NCBI GenBank assembly: GCA_044224215.1
Contig: JBGAKX010000003.1
Coordinates: forward strand, 1 to 64,000
Reading direction: 5' to 3'
Length of the DNA stretch: 64,000 nucleotides
DNA from: DAOMFM01 sp035429825
GTDB lineage: Bacteria; Acidobacteriota; Blastocatellia; UBA7656; JADIYM01
The notes beneath the pieces were generated by a model, which did not search any database, had not been told where the DNA came from, and saw nothing but the letters and a program-made list of their open reading frames with translations. The position numbers and the translations under genes are program-made. Shown here piece after piece: positions 49,496-59,116 of this stretch. Each line of letters opens with the position of its first letter. Within the stretch, counting starts at the first letter, position 1.

Positions 49496-50974
49496 TCAGC
49501 GCGGACGGCTCCATGCACCCGAAACCGGCAGAGCTTCGGGCATGTGGAAGTGCAGCGTCACATCAGCCGGACCCTCGGTATTCGAATTCCGCAAAAGCCA
49601 CGTGCCTGTGTCCGACACATACACCCCAATTGTTGCAACACCGTCGCCGTCCCAGTCACCGACAACGGGGCGTGCTCCGGGCGGGCCGAACGCGAATCGA
49701 TGCTCGCCGGCGTCTTTCTCGAGCGACTCTCTGAGCATCCAAGTCGCCGTTGCCGGATCGTAGAGTCCGACCGAACTCGAACCGCGTCCGTTCCAGTCGC
49801 CGGCAACGGGCACCACGTCAGCGCCGGCGGGGCCAAAACAGAACGTCGCGTCAGCCGGTCCCACGGCATTCGCGAAGCGCAGGTACCAGGTTGCGGTCGA
49901 CTGGTCAAAGACGCCAACGCAGTCAGCGCCTGAACCCATCCAGTCCCCGACGACGGGTTGTCCGCCCGTCGGGCCGAACTCGAACATGAGGTCGGCGTGA
50001 CCCTCGCGTGCAACGTTCTTCAAAAAGAAAGTACGATTCGCAGGATCGTACACGCCAATCCCGTCCTGGCCGTCCCCGTCGAAGTCACCCGTGACGGGGA
50101 CGAGGGATCGGCCACCGGCCCCATAGAACACGGTCGCTACCGACGCTCCACCCTCGCCAGGCAACGCGAGTGACCACCTGCCTGCCGACGGCGTGTACAG
50201 ACCAGGCTGCGTGCGACCCGCGAGTCGTTGCAGACGCTCGTGCATCGCATCCGTGTGGCGCGACGTGATCTCGGGCCCAGGGTCTGACGACACGATTGCG
50301 TCCCACTCCGTCGCATCCATCAGCGGATTCAGCCGAACAAAGATGTCAAACTGCGTGTAGATCTCGCGGTCAAACACGACGAGCGGTTTTGGCCCGTCCA
50401 GGTGTTCGTCGTACTCGACGATATCGCGCGGGGCATCGAGACCAACCACCTGGGCATGCGACGAATCCGCTATCCTGTGCTGCGGCAGGATGAGATAGTC
50501 GGCCCAGCCGAGCCGTGCAAACGCACGCCGGAAATCCGCGATCGTCATCCGGTTCGGGTGGCCCGTCCAGTCCGTCCAGCAGAGCTTCAAGCCAAGAGAG
50601 GCAAGGTACTCGGTCTCTTCAAAGCTCGGATGGCGAATGAACAGAAAGTCACGGGCGACGGGCCCCAATCGCTCGATCACGCCAGTTGCCGTGGCTTCGT
50701 CCGGAAGGTGCTCGAGAAAGTCCATCATCGAGACGAATCGGACAGATCGAGCAGGAGCCTCGACGCACGTCACGTCGGCCTGATGCACATCGAAGCCGGC
50801 ACGGCGCCCCTCAGCGACGAGTCCCGAGTCGAACTCGAGACCGAGGCCAGGCGACATTCCGAACCGGCGAACGCAATGGTCAATCGATCCGCCCGAACCG
50901 CTGCCCAGGTCGAGAAACGCGTACCTGCCGGATGCGAGCGCGTCGAAAACCGATTCGTTGATGCCTTTGGTCAT
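49496..50974 (-). CDS. SAM-dependent methyltransferase fused to a C-terminal propeller-like repeat domain
   Basis: About 492 residues from the ATG at 50974. The N-terminal third has a class I SAM fold: FLDLGSGSGGSIDHCVRRFG, then an acidic loop, then VRFVSMMDFLEHLPDE. From about residue 275 there are five repeats of roughly 49 residues with the pattern PVxGDWxGxGxxxVGVYDPxT then TWxLR (for example PVVGDWDGDGVATIGVY). They resemble FG-GAP/VCBS-type propeller blades with Asp-rich loops. No signal peptide is seen. The fusion suggests methylation of a glycan or surface polymer held by the propeller; that is speculation. A decayed copy of its 5' end lies at 46753-47003. Confidence 0.78.
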   Translation of the reverse strand: MTKGINESVFDALASGRYAFLDLGSGSGGSIDHCVRRFGMSPGLGLEFDSGLVAEGRRAGFDVHQADVTCVEAPARSVRFVSMMDFLEHLPDEATATGVIERLGPVARDFLFIRHPSFEETEYLASLGLKLCWTDWTGHPNRMTIADFRRAFARLGWADYLILPQHRIADSSHAQVVGLDAPRDIVEYDEHLDGPKPLVVFDREIYTQFDIFVRLNPLMDATEWDAIVSSDPGPEITSRHTDAMHERLQRLAGRTQPGLYTPSAGRWSLALPGEGGASVATVFYGAGGRSLVPVTGDFDGDGQDGIGVYDPANRTFFLKNVAREGHADLMFEFGPTGGQPVVGDWMGSGADCVGVFDQSTATWYLRFANAVGPADATFCFGPAGADVVPVAGDWNGRGSSSVGLYDPATATWMLRESLEKDAGEHRFAFGPPGARPVVGDWDGDGVATIGVYVSDTGTWLLRNSNTEGPADVTLHFHMPEALPVSGAWSRPR

Positions 50975-51126
50975 TCTCGGAGTCCGCTCGAGACGTGAAT
51001 TGTTATCACAGGACGCTCGCGCCGCGACAGGCACGACACAGCGCCACCCGCGCGGGCGAGTCGCGTTCTGGACGCCTGCGACGGCGCTGGGATATAGTCC
51101 GGCTTTGCGCCCCCCACGCACTCGGA

Positions 51127-52194
51127 ATGCTGCGCAATTCATGTATCTGCGCAGAGCTCGGTGCTCTCCTCGGTTGGGACGTGGCACGAGCCCGGAGGAT
51201 CGATCTGAATCAGCAGACAAAGCAGGGGGTCGAAGGCGATGCGCCCAAGCTCTCAGTTGTCATTCCGGTCTACAACGGCGAACGGACGATCGAGATGTGT
51301 CTCGATGCACTCGTCTCGCAGCAGACGAGCTTCCGGTTCGAGATCGTCGTTGCGGACAGCTCTGACGACCGGACGCAGGCGATCATCACCGAGAAGTTCC
51401 CGACGGTCCGCCTCATCAAGCTTGGTGAACGGACGTACCCCGGCACCGCGCGGAACGTAGGGATCCGCGCAACAAGCACTCCCTTCGTGGCGCTCATCGA
51501 TGCCGATTGCCTCGCGGCGCCCGGTCTGCTTGAACGCATGGTTGCGCTGCACGAAACCGGCTCGTACGCGGCCGTCGGCGGCGCGCTGTGCAATGGGACT
51601 CCACGCAGCCCGAGCGGTCTGATCGGCTACCTGCTCGAGTTTCGCGAGTTCATTCCGTCATCGCCACGGCGCGAGGTGTTCACCATTCCGACCGCGAACA
51701 TCTGCTACCGGCGAGGCGTGTTCGACAAGTACGGCTACTTTGACGACGTGCGTGCGAGCGAGGACCTCCTCTACAACTGGCGACTCTCGATCGCCGAAGA
51801 GACGATCCTGTTCGATCCTGCGCTGCGCGTGACGCACCTGAACAAGACCGGTTGGTCGACGGTCATCTCGTACCAGCGCGTGCTCGGCGAAAGCTCGGCG
51901 CTCGCGCGCCATCGAATGAACCCGCCGTTCGAGGTGATCCGCGCCTTTCCGGCGCTCGGCTGGCTCATGCCGTACCTGATCCGGTACCCGTGGCTCGGCG
52001 TGTTCGTTCCGCCGGTGCGGCTTGCGCGGGCGCTGCTCTGGCTCGCAATGTACGACTGGTATCTCCTGGCGGTGCTCGTGCTGCTGGCTCCGTTCTATCT
52101 CGCCGGCGCGTACGCGTGGGCAGCCGCGTTCGTGCGCGCGCTGCGCGACATGCGCGGGAGCGACCGCACGAGCGTGCTCACCGTCGATTCCTGA
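51127..52194 (+). CDS. family 2 glycosyltransferase with C-terminal membrane segments
   Basis: About 355 residues. The start is uncertain: the ATG at 51127 has no clear ribosome-binding site, and a GTG at 51181 is possible. The GT-A fold is clear: LSVVIPVYNGERTIEMCLDA, then VADSSDD, then the metal-binding VALIDADCLAAPG, then ASEDLLYNWRL. Two hydrophobic segments near the C terminus (LAMYDWYLLAVLVLLAPFYL region) suggest membrane association. It transfers a sugar from a nucleotide donor to an unknown acceptor, probably a surface polysaccharide. It is divergent from the methyltransferase-propeller gene. Confidence 0.88.
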   Translation: MLRNSCICAELGALLGWDVARARRIDLNQQTKQGVEGDAPKLSVVIPVYNGERTIEMCLDALVSQQTSFRFEIVVADSSDDRTQAIITEKFPTVRLIKLGERTYPGTARNVGIRATSTPFVALIDADCLAAPGLLERMVALHETGSYAAVGGALCNGTPRSPSGLIGYLLEFREFIPSSPRREVFTIPTANICYRRGVFDKYGYFDDVRASEDLLYNWRLSIAEETILFDPALRVTHLNKTGWSTVISYQRVLGESSALARHRMNPPFEVIRAFPALGWLMPYLIRYPWLGVFVPPVRLARALLWLAMYDWYLLAVLVLLAPFYLAGAYAWAAAFVRALRDMRGSDRTSVLTVDS

Positions 52195-52278
52195 ATCGGA
52201 TCCGTTCCCGCAGCACGAAAACCGAACACCAATCGCGTCTCGTAGACCCGAGCGAATCCACACTCATTGGAGGTCGCG

Positions 52279-53154
52279 ATGCGATTGGTCTCACTGTTTC
52301 TCGCAGGAGTGTGCGCGCTGGCGCTGCTCATTCAGCCGGCGGCAGCACACGCCGCCACGCCGCAGGCGAAGGGCGCAAGCGCCCGTGACACAAAGGCGAT
52401 CGAGGAGAACATGACGCTCGACAAGCGCTTCTTTGCCGCGTTCAACGCGCGCGACGTCGACGCGATAACGGCGACGTACTGGAACAGCCCCGACGTGGTG
52501 TCGGTCGACTTTGACGGCACGCTGACAAAGGGAATCGACGGGGTTCGTGCCGGATGGGCGTCGCTGTTCGGTTCGACGGACTCGATCCACATCGAACAGC
52601 TCGAATCGAACTACTCGATGCTCGGCGATGCGGTCTTTGGATACGGAAAGGCGTCGATGACGCTCAACTTCAAGGGTGGAACGTCACAGACGGTTGTTCT
52701 GCGCTATGCGGACGTGCGCCGCAAGGTCAGCAATCAGTGGTTCTACACGTTCGATTCGGTCGTGAAGATCGCCAGCGAGTCGAATGCCAACGAGAGCCTC
52801 TACAAGCGGCTCGGCGGCTACGACGCGTGCGCTGCCGTTTGCGACGAGTTCCTGAAGCGGCTCGCGGCGAACCCCAAGCTGAACCACTTCCTCGGCGGTC
52901 TGAGCGCGAGCAGTCTGCAGCGTTTGCGCCAGCTGCTCGTCGACCAGGTCTGCTACGCCACGGGCGGTCCGTGTCTCTACGTCGGCCGCGACATGAAGAC
53001 GGCGCACAAGGGGCTCGGCATCACCAGCGCCGACTGGGACGCAGCGGCGGCTGACCTTGCAGCGTCGCTCGACGCGCTGAACGTGCCCGCGCGCGAGAAG
53101 GGCGAATTCCTCGCGTTCGTCGTGACGCTCAAGCCCGACATCGTCGAGAAGTAA
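52279..53154 (+). CDS. secreted NTF2-like (DUF4440/SnoaL) domain fused to a truncated haemoglobin
   Basis: About 291 residues from the ATG at 52279 with GGAGG five bases upstream. A signal peptide (LFLAGVCALALLIQPAAAHA) is followed by an NTF2-like fold (FFAAFNARDVDAITATYWNS to WFYTFDSVVKI, about 50-165). The C-terminal part (about 175-291) is a group I truncated globin: YKRLGGYDACAAVCDEFLKR, then KTAHKGLGI with the likely haem-binding His. Globins are seldom exported in bacteria, and this fusion is not one I know. Oxygen, NO or haem sensing or detoxification outside the cytoplasm is a guess. Confidence 0.82.
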   Translation: MRLVSLFLAGVCALALLIQPAAAHAATPQAKGASARDTKAIEENMTLDKRFFAAFNARDVDAITATYWNSPDVVSVDFDGTLTKGIDGVRAGWASLFGSTDSIHIEQLESNYSMLGDAVFGYGKASMTLNFKGGTSQTVVLRYADVRRKVSNQWFYTFDSVVKIASESNANESLYKRLGGYDACAAVCDEFLKRLAANPKLNHFLGGLSASSLQRLRQLLVDQVCYATGGPCLYVGRDMKTAHKGLGITSADWDAAAADLAASLDALNVPAREKGEFLAFVVTLKPDIVEK

Positions 53155-53155
53155 A

Positions 53156-53210
53156 CCGCAGATATCCGCAGATCATTTCCGATCTGCGGATATCCGCGTC
53201 TATCTGCGGC
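53156..53210. repeat. GCAGAT-type short repeat, copy 6, forming a strong hairpin
   Basis: GATATCCGCAGATC (53161-53174) and GATCTGCGGATATC (53181-53194) form a perfect 14-base stem with a 6-base loop. It lies between the convergent globin and RNase genes, so it may serve as a two-way transcription barrier, although no T-run follows. Confidence 0.7.
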
Positions 53211-56056
53211 TAAATGATCGCGAAGTCGAACTGCTCCTGATGGAGCTCGTGATCGACCTTCAGGCGAATCGGGTTCGAGAAGTGCGCCTCGATCTCCTCG
53301 AGCAGCGACGACTCGGTCGTCCGAAGCGCCTGCGCGACGTCCGGGCTCACGCGCAGCGTGATGTCGTCCGCCTCGTGACCGACGTGCTTCGACAACCGGC
53401 GCGCCTCGCTCAGGATCTCGAACGCCACCGTCTGCGTCGACTTCACAAGACCCGCGCCCTGGCAGTACGGGCACGGACTGCACAGCGTCCGCTCGAGACT
53501 CTGCTTGACACGCTTTCGCGTGATGATGATCAGGCCAAAGTCGTTGAACCCGAGCACCTTTGACGGCGACCGGTCAGCACGGAGCTCCTGCTCGAGCGCC
53601 GCCGCCACCTTCATCCGGTTGCGGCGCTCCTCCATGTCGATGAAGTCGATCACGATGATGCCGCCAAGGTCGCGCAATCGGACCTGGCGGACGATCTCCT
53701 TGACCGCCTCCATGTTCGTTCGCGTGATCGTGTCCTCGAGCCGGTCCGACTTGCCGACGAACTTGCCGGTGTTGACGTCGATCGACACGAGCGCTTCGGT
53801 CTGGTTGATGACGATGTAGCCGCCCGACTTGAGCCACACGCGCGGCTTGAGCGCCTTGTCGATCTCGGCCTGCACCCCGTGCGTCTCGAAGATCGACTCG
53901 TCGCGGGTGTGCAGCTTGACGCGGCGAACGAGCTTTGGCTGCACGCGATGGACGAAATCGACAACGCGCGCGTATTCGATCTCGTTGTCGATGCGTATCG
54001 CCGAGAAATCGTCCGAGATCTGGTCTCTCAGAATGCGCTGCACGAGATCGAGATCACGGTGAAGCCCCGCAGGCGCCTTCTTGCGGTCGGACTGGATCTT
54101 GATGTCCGCCCACGTGCGCTGCAGATAGCGCATATCGTCAAGAAGGTCCTCGTCGCTCTGACCGACCGCCGCGGTGCGGGCGATGAATCCGCCCGGCCCT
54201 GGCTCGCGCTCGCGCAATGCCGAGACGACCCGCTTCAACCGGACGCGCTCGCTCTCGGAGCTGACCTTTCGCGACACGCCGATGCGATTCACCGTCGGCA
54301 TGTACACGAGGAACCGCCCGGGCAGAACGACGTGCGACGTGATGCGCGCGCCCTGATCGGCTCCTTGGCGATCTGGACGATGATCTCTCTGGCCTTCGTG
54401 GAGAAGGTCGCTGATCAGGAAGCTCGGCGCCGCGACGACCGGAACGGCCGCCGGTCGCCGGTGCGGCTGCGACGGCGTCACCACTGCCGGGGCGGCTGAA
54501 CCGCCACGGCCCGGCCTGCGATCGCGATCGCGTTGCTGCCGCGGTTCGCGGCGCTCGCGCTGCTGCCGCGGTTCGCTACGCTCACGCTGTTCGCGCGGTT
54601 CGCGCGGCTGGCGCGGCTCGGATTCCTCGCGAGCTTCACGAGGCTCGCGAGGACCACGCGACTCACGCGGCTCCCTTGGTTCCCGCTGTTGCCGCGGTTC
54701 GGCGGCTTCAACGGCCTCCACGGACTCGCGCGGCTCGGCCGCGACCTCGACGTCCGCGCTCTCACCCTCGGCAGACTCGGTCCGCTCGCCGCCGTCACCA
54801 TTCTCACCAGCGCCGCCGCCGCCGTCGGCAGGCCGCCGGCGCCTGTTCCGGCCGCCTCGGCGCGTTGCCATCTCTGACCGCACGGGCGTCTCGGCAACCT
54901 CCGCATCTCGATCGTCGTCGAGATTCACGTCGGGCTCGTCGACCGCCGAACCGTCGTCATCGGTCGAGAACGCATCGCGGACCGCCTCAATCGGTGTCCC
55001 AACCGCCGCTTTGCGTGCACGGGACTTCCGGGCCTTCGGTTCGGAGCCCTCGTCGTCGTCCCTTGTCTTGCGTGCGCGGCCGCGTTTCGGCGCCGCGTCG
55101 TCGACGGCCTCGTCGTCCGACTTGGCCTTGCGCGCGCGGGACTTGGGCGCAGCAGCAGCGGGAGCCTTCCGGGCTCGGCTCTTTCGGGCCCCAGCCTCGG
55201 TCGACGGCTCCTCGTCACGGACCGGAATCAGCTCGACCTCTTCGTGCGCGGTCTGCGGCGCCGGCTCGTCGTACCACGTCGACGACGTGACCGCGACGAC
55301 CTCTTCGACGAGCGGCTTGACGTTGCGCGCGCGAGGCGGCGCGTCGTCGTCCGACACGCGCTCGAGGTTCGAATCCGGAAGCGGGTACGCCGAGGCGCGA
55401 GCCTTGCGGCTGTTGTCGTCGAACGCGACTTCCTCGATGTGGTCGTATGCGCTCTCGACGCGCAGATGCGAGGCGTCGTCGTCGCCGAACGAGTCGAGGA
55501 CCGTCGGCTTCTCAGCCGGCACGTCGTACTCGTCCATCCCTGGCGCCTGCTCGTCCGAACGACGGCGGCGGCGGCGGCGACGGCGGCGGCGGCCTCCGGC
55601 CTCCTCGCCCTCGGCGGTCTCTTCTTCGTCCTCGTCGGTCACGGACACAAGCGCTTCGACAGGCTCGACCGGTCTCGCGGCCACGATGGGCGGCGCCGCC
55701 GCGATGGCGGGAACCTCGCGAACATCCGCATCGCGATCGCCGGCGGGACGCCGGTCGCGGCGGTCGCCTCGGGGCGCTGCCAGTTCGGCAGCGTCGTCCT
55801 TGATCTCGATCGCCTCTTCGTCGTCGAGATCCAGAAAGTCCGAGACGTAGAGAAACGCGTCGCGTTCGAGGCCGATGTCGACGAACGCGCTCTGCATTCC
55901 GGGCAGGACCTTCATCACCCGGCCCTTGTAAATGTTCCCGACGACGCCGGTGTTTTCGTTGACGCGTTCTACGTAGAACTCCGTGACGACACCGTCTTCA
56001 ATGATCGCAACTTTCTTCTCGTGCGCATTCGCACTGATAATCAACTCTTTGGGCAT
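53210..56056 (-). CDS. rng: RNase E/G family endoribonuclease with a very long disordered insertion
   Basis: The product is 948 residues, about twice the usual RNase G length. An S1 domain starts at about residue 38 (NIYKGRVMKVLPGMQSAFVD). Inside it, after DAFLYVSD, comes a low-complexity insertion of some 460 residues: Asp/Glu-rich, a run of about 11 Arg, KSRARKA repeats and REPREPRE-type stretches. From about residue 545 the catalytic part resumes: PGRFLVYMP, VSIDVNTGKF and VIDFIDM with the metal Asps, and the zinc-link CPYCQG. A 12-residue stretch at 54353-54388 appears to be read out of frame. It cuts RNA and processes rRNA. Confidence 0.92.
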   Translation of the reverse strand: MPKELIISANAHEKKVAIIEDGVVTEFYVERVNENTGVVGNIYKGRVMKVLPGMQSAFVDIGLERDAFLYVSDFLDLDDEEAIEIKDDAAELAAPRGDRRDRRPAGDRDADVREVPAIAAAPPIVAARPVEPVEALVSVTDEDEEETAEGEEAGGRRRRRRRRRRRSDEQAPGMDEYDVPAEKPTVLDSFGDDDASHLRVESAYDHIEEVAFDDNSRKARASAYPLPDSNLERVSDDDAPPRARNVKPLVEEVVAVTSSTWYDEPAPQTAHEEVELIPVRDEEPSTEAGARKSRARKAPAAAAPKSRARKAKSDDEAVDDAAPKRGRARKTRDDDEGSEPKARKSRARKAAVGTPIEAVRDAFSTDDDGSAVDEPDVNLDDDRDAEVAETPVRSEMATRRGGRNRRRRPADGGGGAGENGDGGERTESAEGESADVEVAAEPRESVEAVEAAEPRQQREPREPRESRGPREPREAREESEPRQPREPREQRERSEPRQQRERREPRQQRDRDRRPGRGGSAAPAVVTPSQPHRRPAAVPVVAAPSFLISDLLHEGQRDHRPDRQGADQGARITSHVVLPGRFLVYMPTVNRIGVSRKVSSESERVRLKRVVSALREREPGPGGFIARTAAVGQSDEDLLDDMRYLQRTWADIKIQSDRKKAPAGLHRDLDLVQRILRDQISDDFSAIRIDNEIEYARVVDFVHRVQPKLVRRVKLHTRDESIFETHGVQAEIDKALKPRVWLKSGGYIVINQTEALVSIDVNTGKFVGKSDRLEDTITRTNMEAVKEIVRQVRLRDLGGIIVIDFIDMEERRNRMKVAAALEQELRADRSPSKVLGFNDFGLIIITRKRVKQSLERTLCSPCPYCQGAGLVKSTQTVAFEILSEARRLSKHVGHEADDITLRVSPDVAQALRTTESSLLEEIEAHFSNPIRLKVDHELHQEQFDFAII

Positions 56057-56146
56057 TGTCGCTCCTGTGGAGATTTCTCGACATAGACCCCGGCCCTTTC
56101 CCGAAGAGGCGCTGGAAGCGCCCCGTACGCATGACTCGCTCGCACA

Positions 56147-59008
56147 TCACGCGAACACGGCTCCGGCCCGCTCGAGCGGGCTCATTTCGACGCCGTCCTC
56201 ACAGACGAACAACCTGCAGCGACGGACCCGGCTCGAGAGCGCCTGTCGTTCGGAGCCGTCCAGCCGGTAGATCGATCCAACGACCTCCTCCGGCCGGGCG
56301 CTGCCCGAATTCGAGAGCTCGAGAACGAGTCTGAGTTCGCTCGTGCCGTTCGTCCCGGCGAATGCGTGCGACTTTGCGTAGTGACGGATATCGATCTCTT
56401 TCGTGCGACCCTTGCGCGTGCGCTCGATGACGAGCGATTCGCGCGAGAAGAACTCCTCGGCAAGCAACCGGTGCACCGTGTCGGGGTCGAGGCCCTCCAG
56501 ATCGTCGCGCACCGCGGTGAGCCTCGCGACGGCCGACCTGAGGGCAGGCTCGTCGAGGCGCACGGCGTACTCCGCGCGATTGATGATCTTGGTGAGGGCC
56601 GGCGTGCCCGGCGGCAGTTGGCGCATGGCCGTGAAGCGCAGACCGTCCGGCATGACGGCGTTGATCCGTTCGACGAACGAATCGGGGTCGAGCTGGGCGG
56701 GTGAGTCGAAATCGAGCCACTCCGCCTCGCCGATCGCACCGACGCCGAGCGCCGGCCCGTAGGCGAGCAACGGCATCGGATGATAGCCGCCGCTGTACCC
56801 GAGCGGGACCCGAGCGCGCCGGAAGGCGCGCGGAAGGGTTCGCGCGAGATCGAGATGGGAAAGGTACTTGACGGGATCCAGCTTGGCGTACTCGGCACGG
56901 TAGTGACTGAGCGCCGTGGCGCCCGTGACCGTGACCGCAGCCTGTTCGGATCCGTCTGGGGTCAGAGAGTAGGGAGACGTGGATGGATCGACGGCGAGCG
57001 CTCTGAGCGCTTCGTCGGCCTCCACGTGCATGTGTCGCGCCCGCTCCAACTGTTCGCGGGCGACGGTGAGGTTGCAGTCGAGGCCGCACACATAACAGAG
57101 CAGCGGCTTGGACTTCACGCGGTCAAATTCGTCGTCGTTCGGCGCGATTGCCGTCGGCCGGTTGTCGACGATCTTGACGGGCAGCATGCACGGGGGCGAA
57201 AGACGCCCCTTGACCGCCTTGCGGAGCTCGATGGCCTGGAACCGCTTCTCGACAAGTGTGTCGAGGTGGTCCCAGGGCAGCGGCACCATGGGCGACGTGC
57301 GGTGGTCGTACCCGGTGTAGATCGGGAACTCCCTGAGGTAGACCCGGTAGTCGATGCCCTCTGCTTCGAAGGCGTTCAACCACCGGTCAAAACTGAAATG
57401 TTCGGTCCATCCGTCGAATCGGGCGCCATCACGCCACGCGCGCTCGATCACGCGGCCGAGCTTTCGGTCGCCGCGCGAGAGCACCGCCTCGATGACGGAG
57501 GTTTCTGCATGGTGGTGCTTGTACTGCAGCCGGTACCGCCGGCAGAGCGCGCCGAGCAGCTCCTGGCGGCGCCGAATCTCGGGCAGATCGACCACCTCGG
57601 CCCACTGGAACGGCGTGTGCGGCTTTGGAACCAGCGACGACGCCGACACCGTGACCTTGATCGACTTCTTGAACTCCTGCCGTCCGAGGTCGACGATCTT
57701 CTTGCCGAGCTCGGCGATGCCGATGACGTCTTCGTCGGTCTCCGTCGGAAGGCCGATCATGAAATAGAGCTTGACGCTCGACCACCCGTGGCGAAACGCG
57801 GTCCGGCAGCTCTTCAGGACGTCCTCTTCCGTGACGTTCTTGTTGATGACGTCGCGCATCCGCTGCGTGCCCGCCTCGGGAGCGATCGTCAGCCCGGTCA
57901 TTCGCGTCTTTGCAATCTCTTCCGACAACTCGTCGGTCACGCCCGACGCGCGCAGGCTCGACACCGACCACGAGACGTTCCGCTTCTTGAGCTCGTCGCC
58001 GAGCGCCTTCACGAGCGGCGTCAGGCACGTGTAATCGGCCGTCGACAGCGACGTCAGAGACGCCTCGTCGTATCCGCCCTGTTCGAGTCCGCCGATGATC
58101 GTGTCGACGATCTCCTTTGGATCCCGCTCGCGCACGGGCCGATATATCGTGCCGGCCTGGCAGAACCTGCAGCCGTCGACGCAACCGCGCGCGATCTCGA
58201 CGGCGACGCGGTCGTGCACTGGCTCGGTGAACGGCACGGGCGTGTTGGTGGGAAACGGGAACTTCGAAAGATCCTCGACGATCTGCCGCGCAACAGGGTA
58301 CGGAACGTCGCGGTCGGACGGCTCGTCGACGATCTGGATGCCGAGATACGGCGATTCGGACACGGTGTAGAGCGCCGGCACGTACATCCCCCCGAGCTGG
58401 GCAAGCAGCTTCAGGATCTCGGTGCGCGAGCGTCCGCCTTCCGCCTTGAGCGCCTCGTATGCGCGGATGAGCGCGGGAAACGCTTCTTCGCCGTCGCCGA
58501 TCAGAATCAGGTCCAGAAAATCTGCAAGAGGCTCCGAGCTGTACACGGTCGGCCCGCCGGCGATCACGAGCGGGTCGTCAAGCGTCCGGTCGGCCGCGTG
58601 GAGCGGAATCCCGCCCAACTCCAGCATGGTCAGCATGTTGGAGTAGTTCATCTCGTACTGCAGCGAGAACCCGACGATGTCAAAATCCGAGAGTGGCGTG
58701 AACGACTCGAGCGCGGCGAGCGGCAGCCCGGACTGTCGCAGTTCCGATTCCATGTCGGGCCACGGGCAGTAGCAGCGTTCGGCCGACCAGTGGTCGGGCC
58801 GGTTGAGCAACTCGTAGAGGAGCTTCAGCCCGAGATGTGACATCCCGATCTCGTAGACATCGGGGAAACACAGCGCGATACGCGTTCGGACGAGTGCAGG
58901 GTCCTTGACCGCAGTGTTCCATTCGCCGCCGACATACCTGACCGGCTTCTCGACACGCGGCAATATGGCGTCGAGAGCGAGACGGTAGTCCGAGTTGGTC
59001 AATCTCAT
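56147..59008 (-). CDS. B12-binding-type radical SAM protein fused to a DUF2344 domain
   Basis: The product is 953 residues. A B12-binding-like N-terminal region (LVRTRIALCFPDVYEIGMSH) is followed by a radical SAM core with ARGCVDGCRFCQAG (the CxxxCxxC cluster motif) and TIAPEAGTQRMRDVINK. The C-terminal 220 residues form the DUF2344 domain (AEYAKLDPVKYLSHLDLART). Two-part proteins of this type (TIGR03960 plus TIGR03936) often sit next to rng and the rod-shape genes, exactly as here. The substrate is unknown; a link to ribosome or RNA modification has been suggested by context only. Confidence 0.93.
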   Translation of the reverse strand: MRLTNSDYRLALDAILPRVEKPVRYVGGEWNTAVKDPALVRTRIALCFPDVYEIGMSHLGLKLLYELLNRPDHWSAERCYCPWPDMESELRQSGLPLAALESFTPLSDFDIVGFSLQYEMNYSNMLTMLELGGIPLHAADRTLDDPLVIAGGPTVYSSEPLADFLDLILIGDGEEAFPALIRAYEALKAEGGRSRTEILKLLAQLGGMYVPALYTVSESPYLGIQIVDEPSDRDVPYPVARQIVEDLSKFPFPTNTPVPFTEPVHDRVAVEIARGCVDGCRFCQAGTIYRPVRERDPKEIVDTIIGGLEQGGYDEASLTSLSTADYTCLTPLVKALGDELKKRNVSWSVSSLRASGVTDELSEEIAKTRMTGLTIAPEAGTQRMRDVINKNVTEEDVLKSCRTAFRHGWSSVKLYFMIGLPTETDEDVIGIAELGKKIVDLGRQEFKKSIKVTVSASSLVPKPHTPFQWAEVVDLPEIRRRQELLGALCRRYRLQYKHHHAETSVIEAVLSRGDRKLGRVIERAWRDGARFDGWTEHFSFDRWLNAFEAEGIDYRVYLREFPIYTGYDHRTSPMVPLPWDHLDTLVEKRFQAIELRKAVKGRLSPPCMLPVKIVDNRPTAIAPNDDEFDRVKSKPLLCYVCGLDCNLTVAREQLERARHMHVEADEALRALAVDPSTSPYSLTPDGSEQAAVTVTGATALSHYRAEYAKLDPVKYLSHLDLARTLPRAFRRARVPLGYSGGYHPMPLLAYGPALGVGAIGEAEWLDFDSPAQLDPDSFVERINAVMPDGLRFTAMRQLPPGTPALTKIINRAEYAVRLDEPALRSAVARLTAVRDDLEGLDPDTVHRLLAEEFFSRESLVIERTRKGRTKEIDIRHYAKSHAFAGTNGTSELRLVLELSNSGSARPEEVVGSIYRLDGSERQALSSRVRRCRLFVCEDGVEMSPLERAGAVFA

Positions 59009-59116
59009 CAGGAAACTTCTGCACTTGGGGATCGAGATTCCTGGTAGCGGAGCAGGGAGAGCATCACAGCGTGCTCAACATCCCCACTTCCCGCATTCCC
59101 GGGCTCAAACCGCCAA

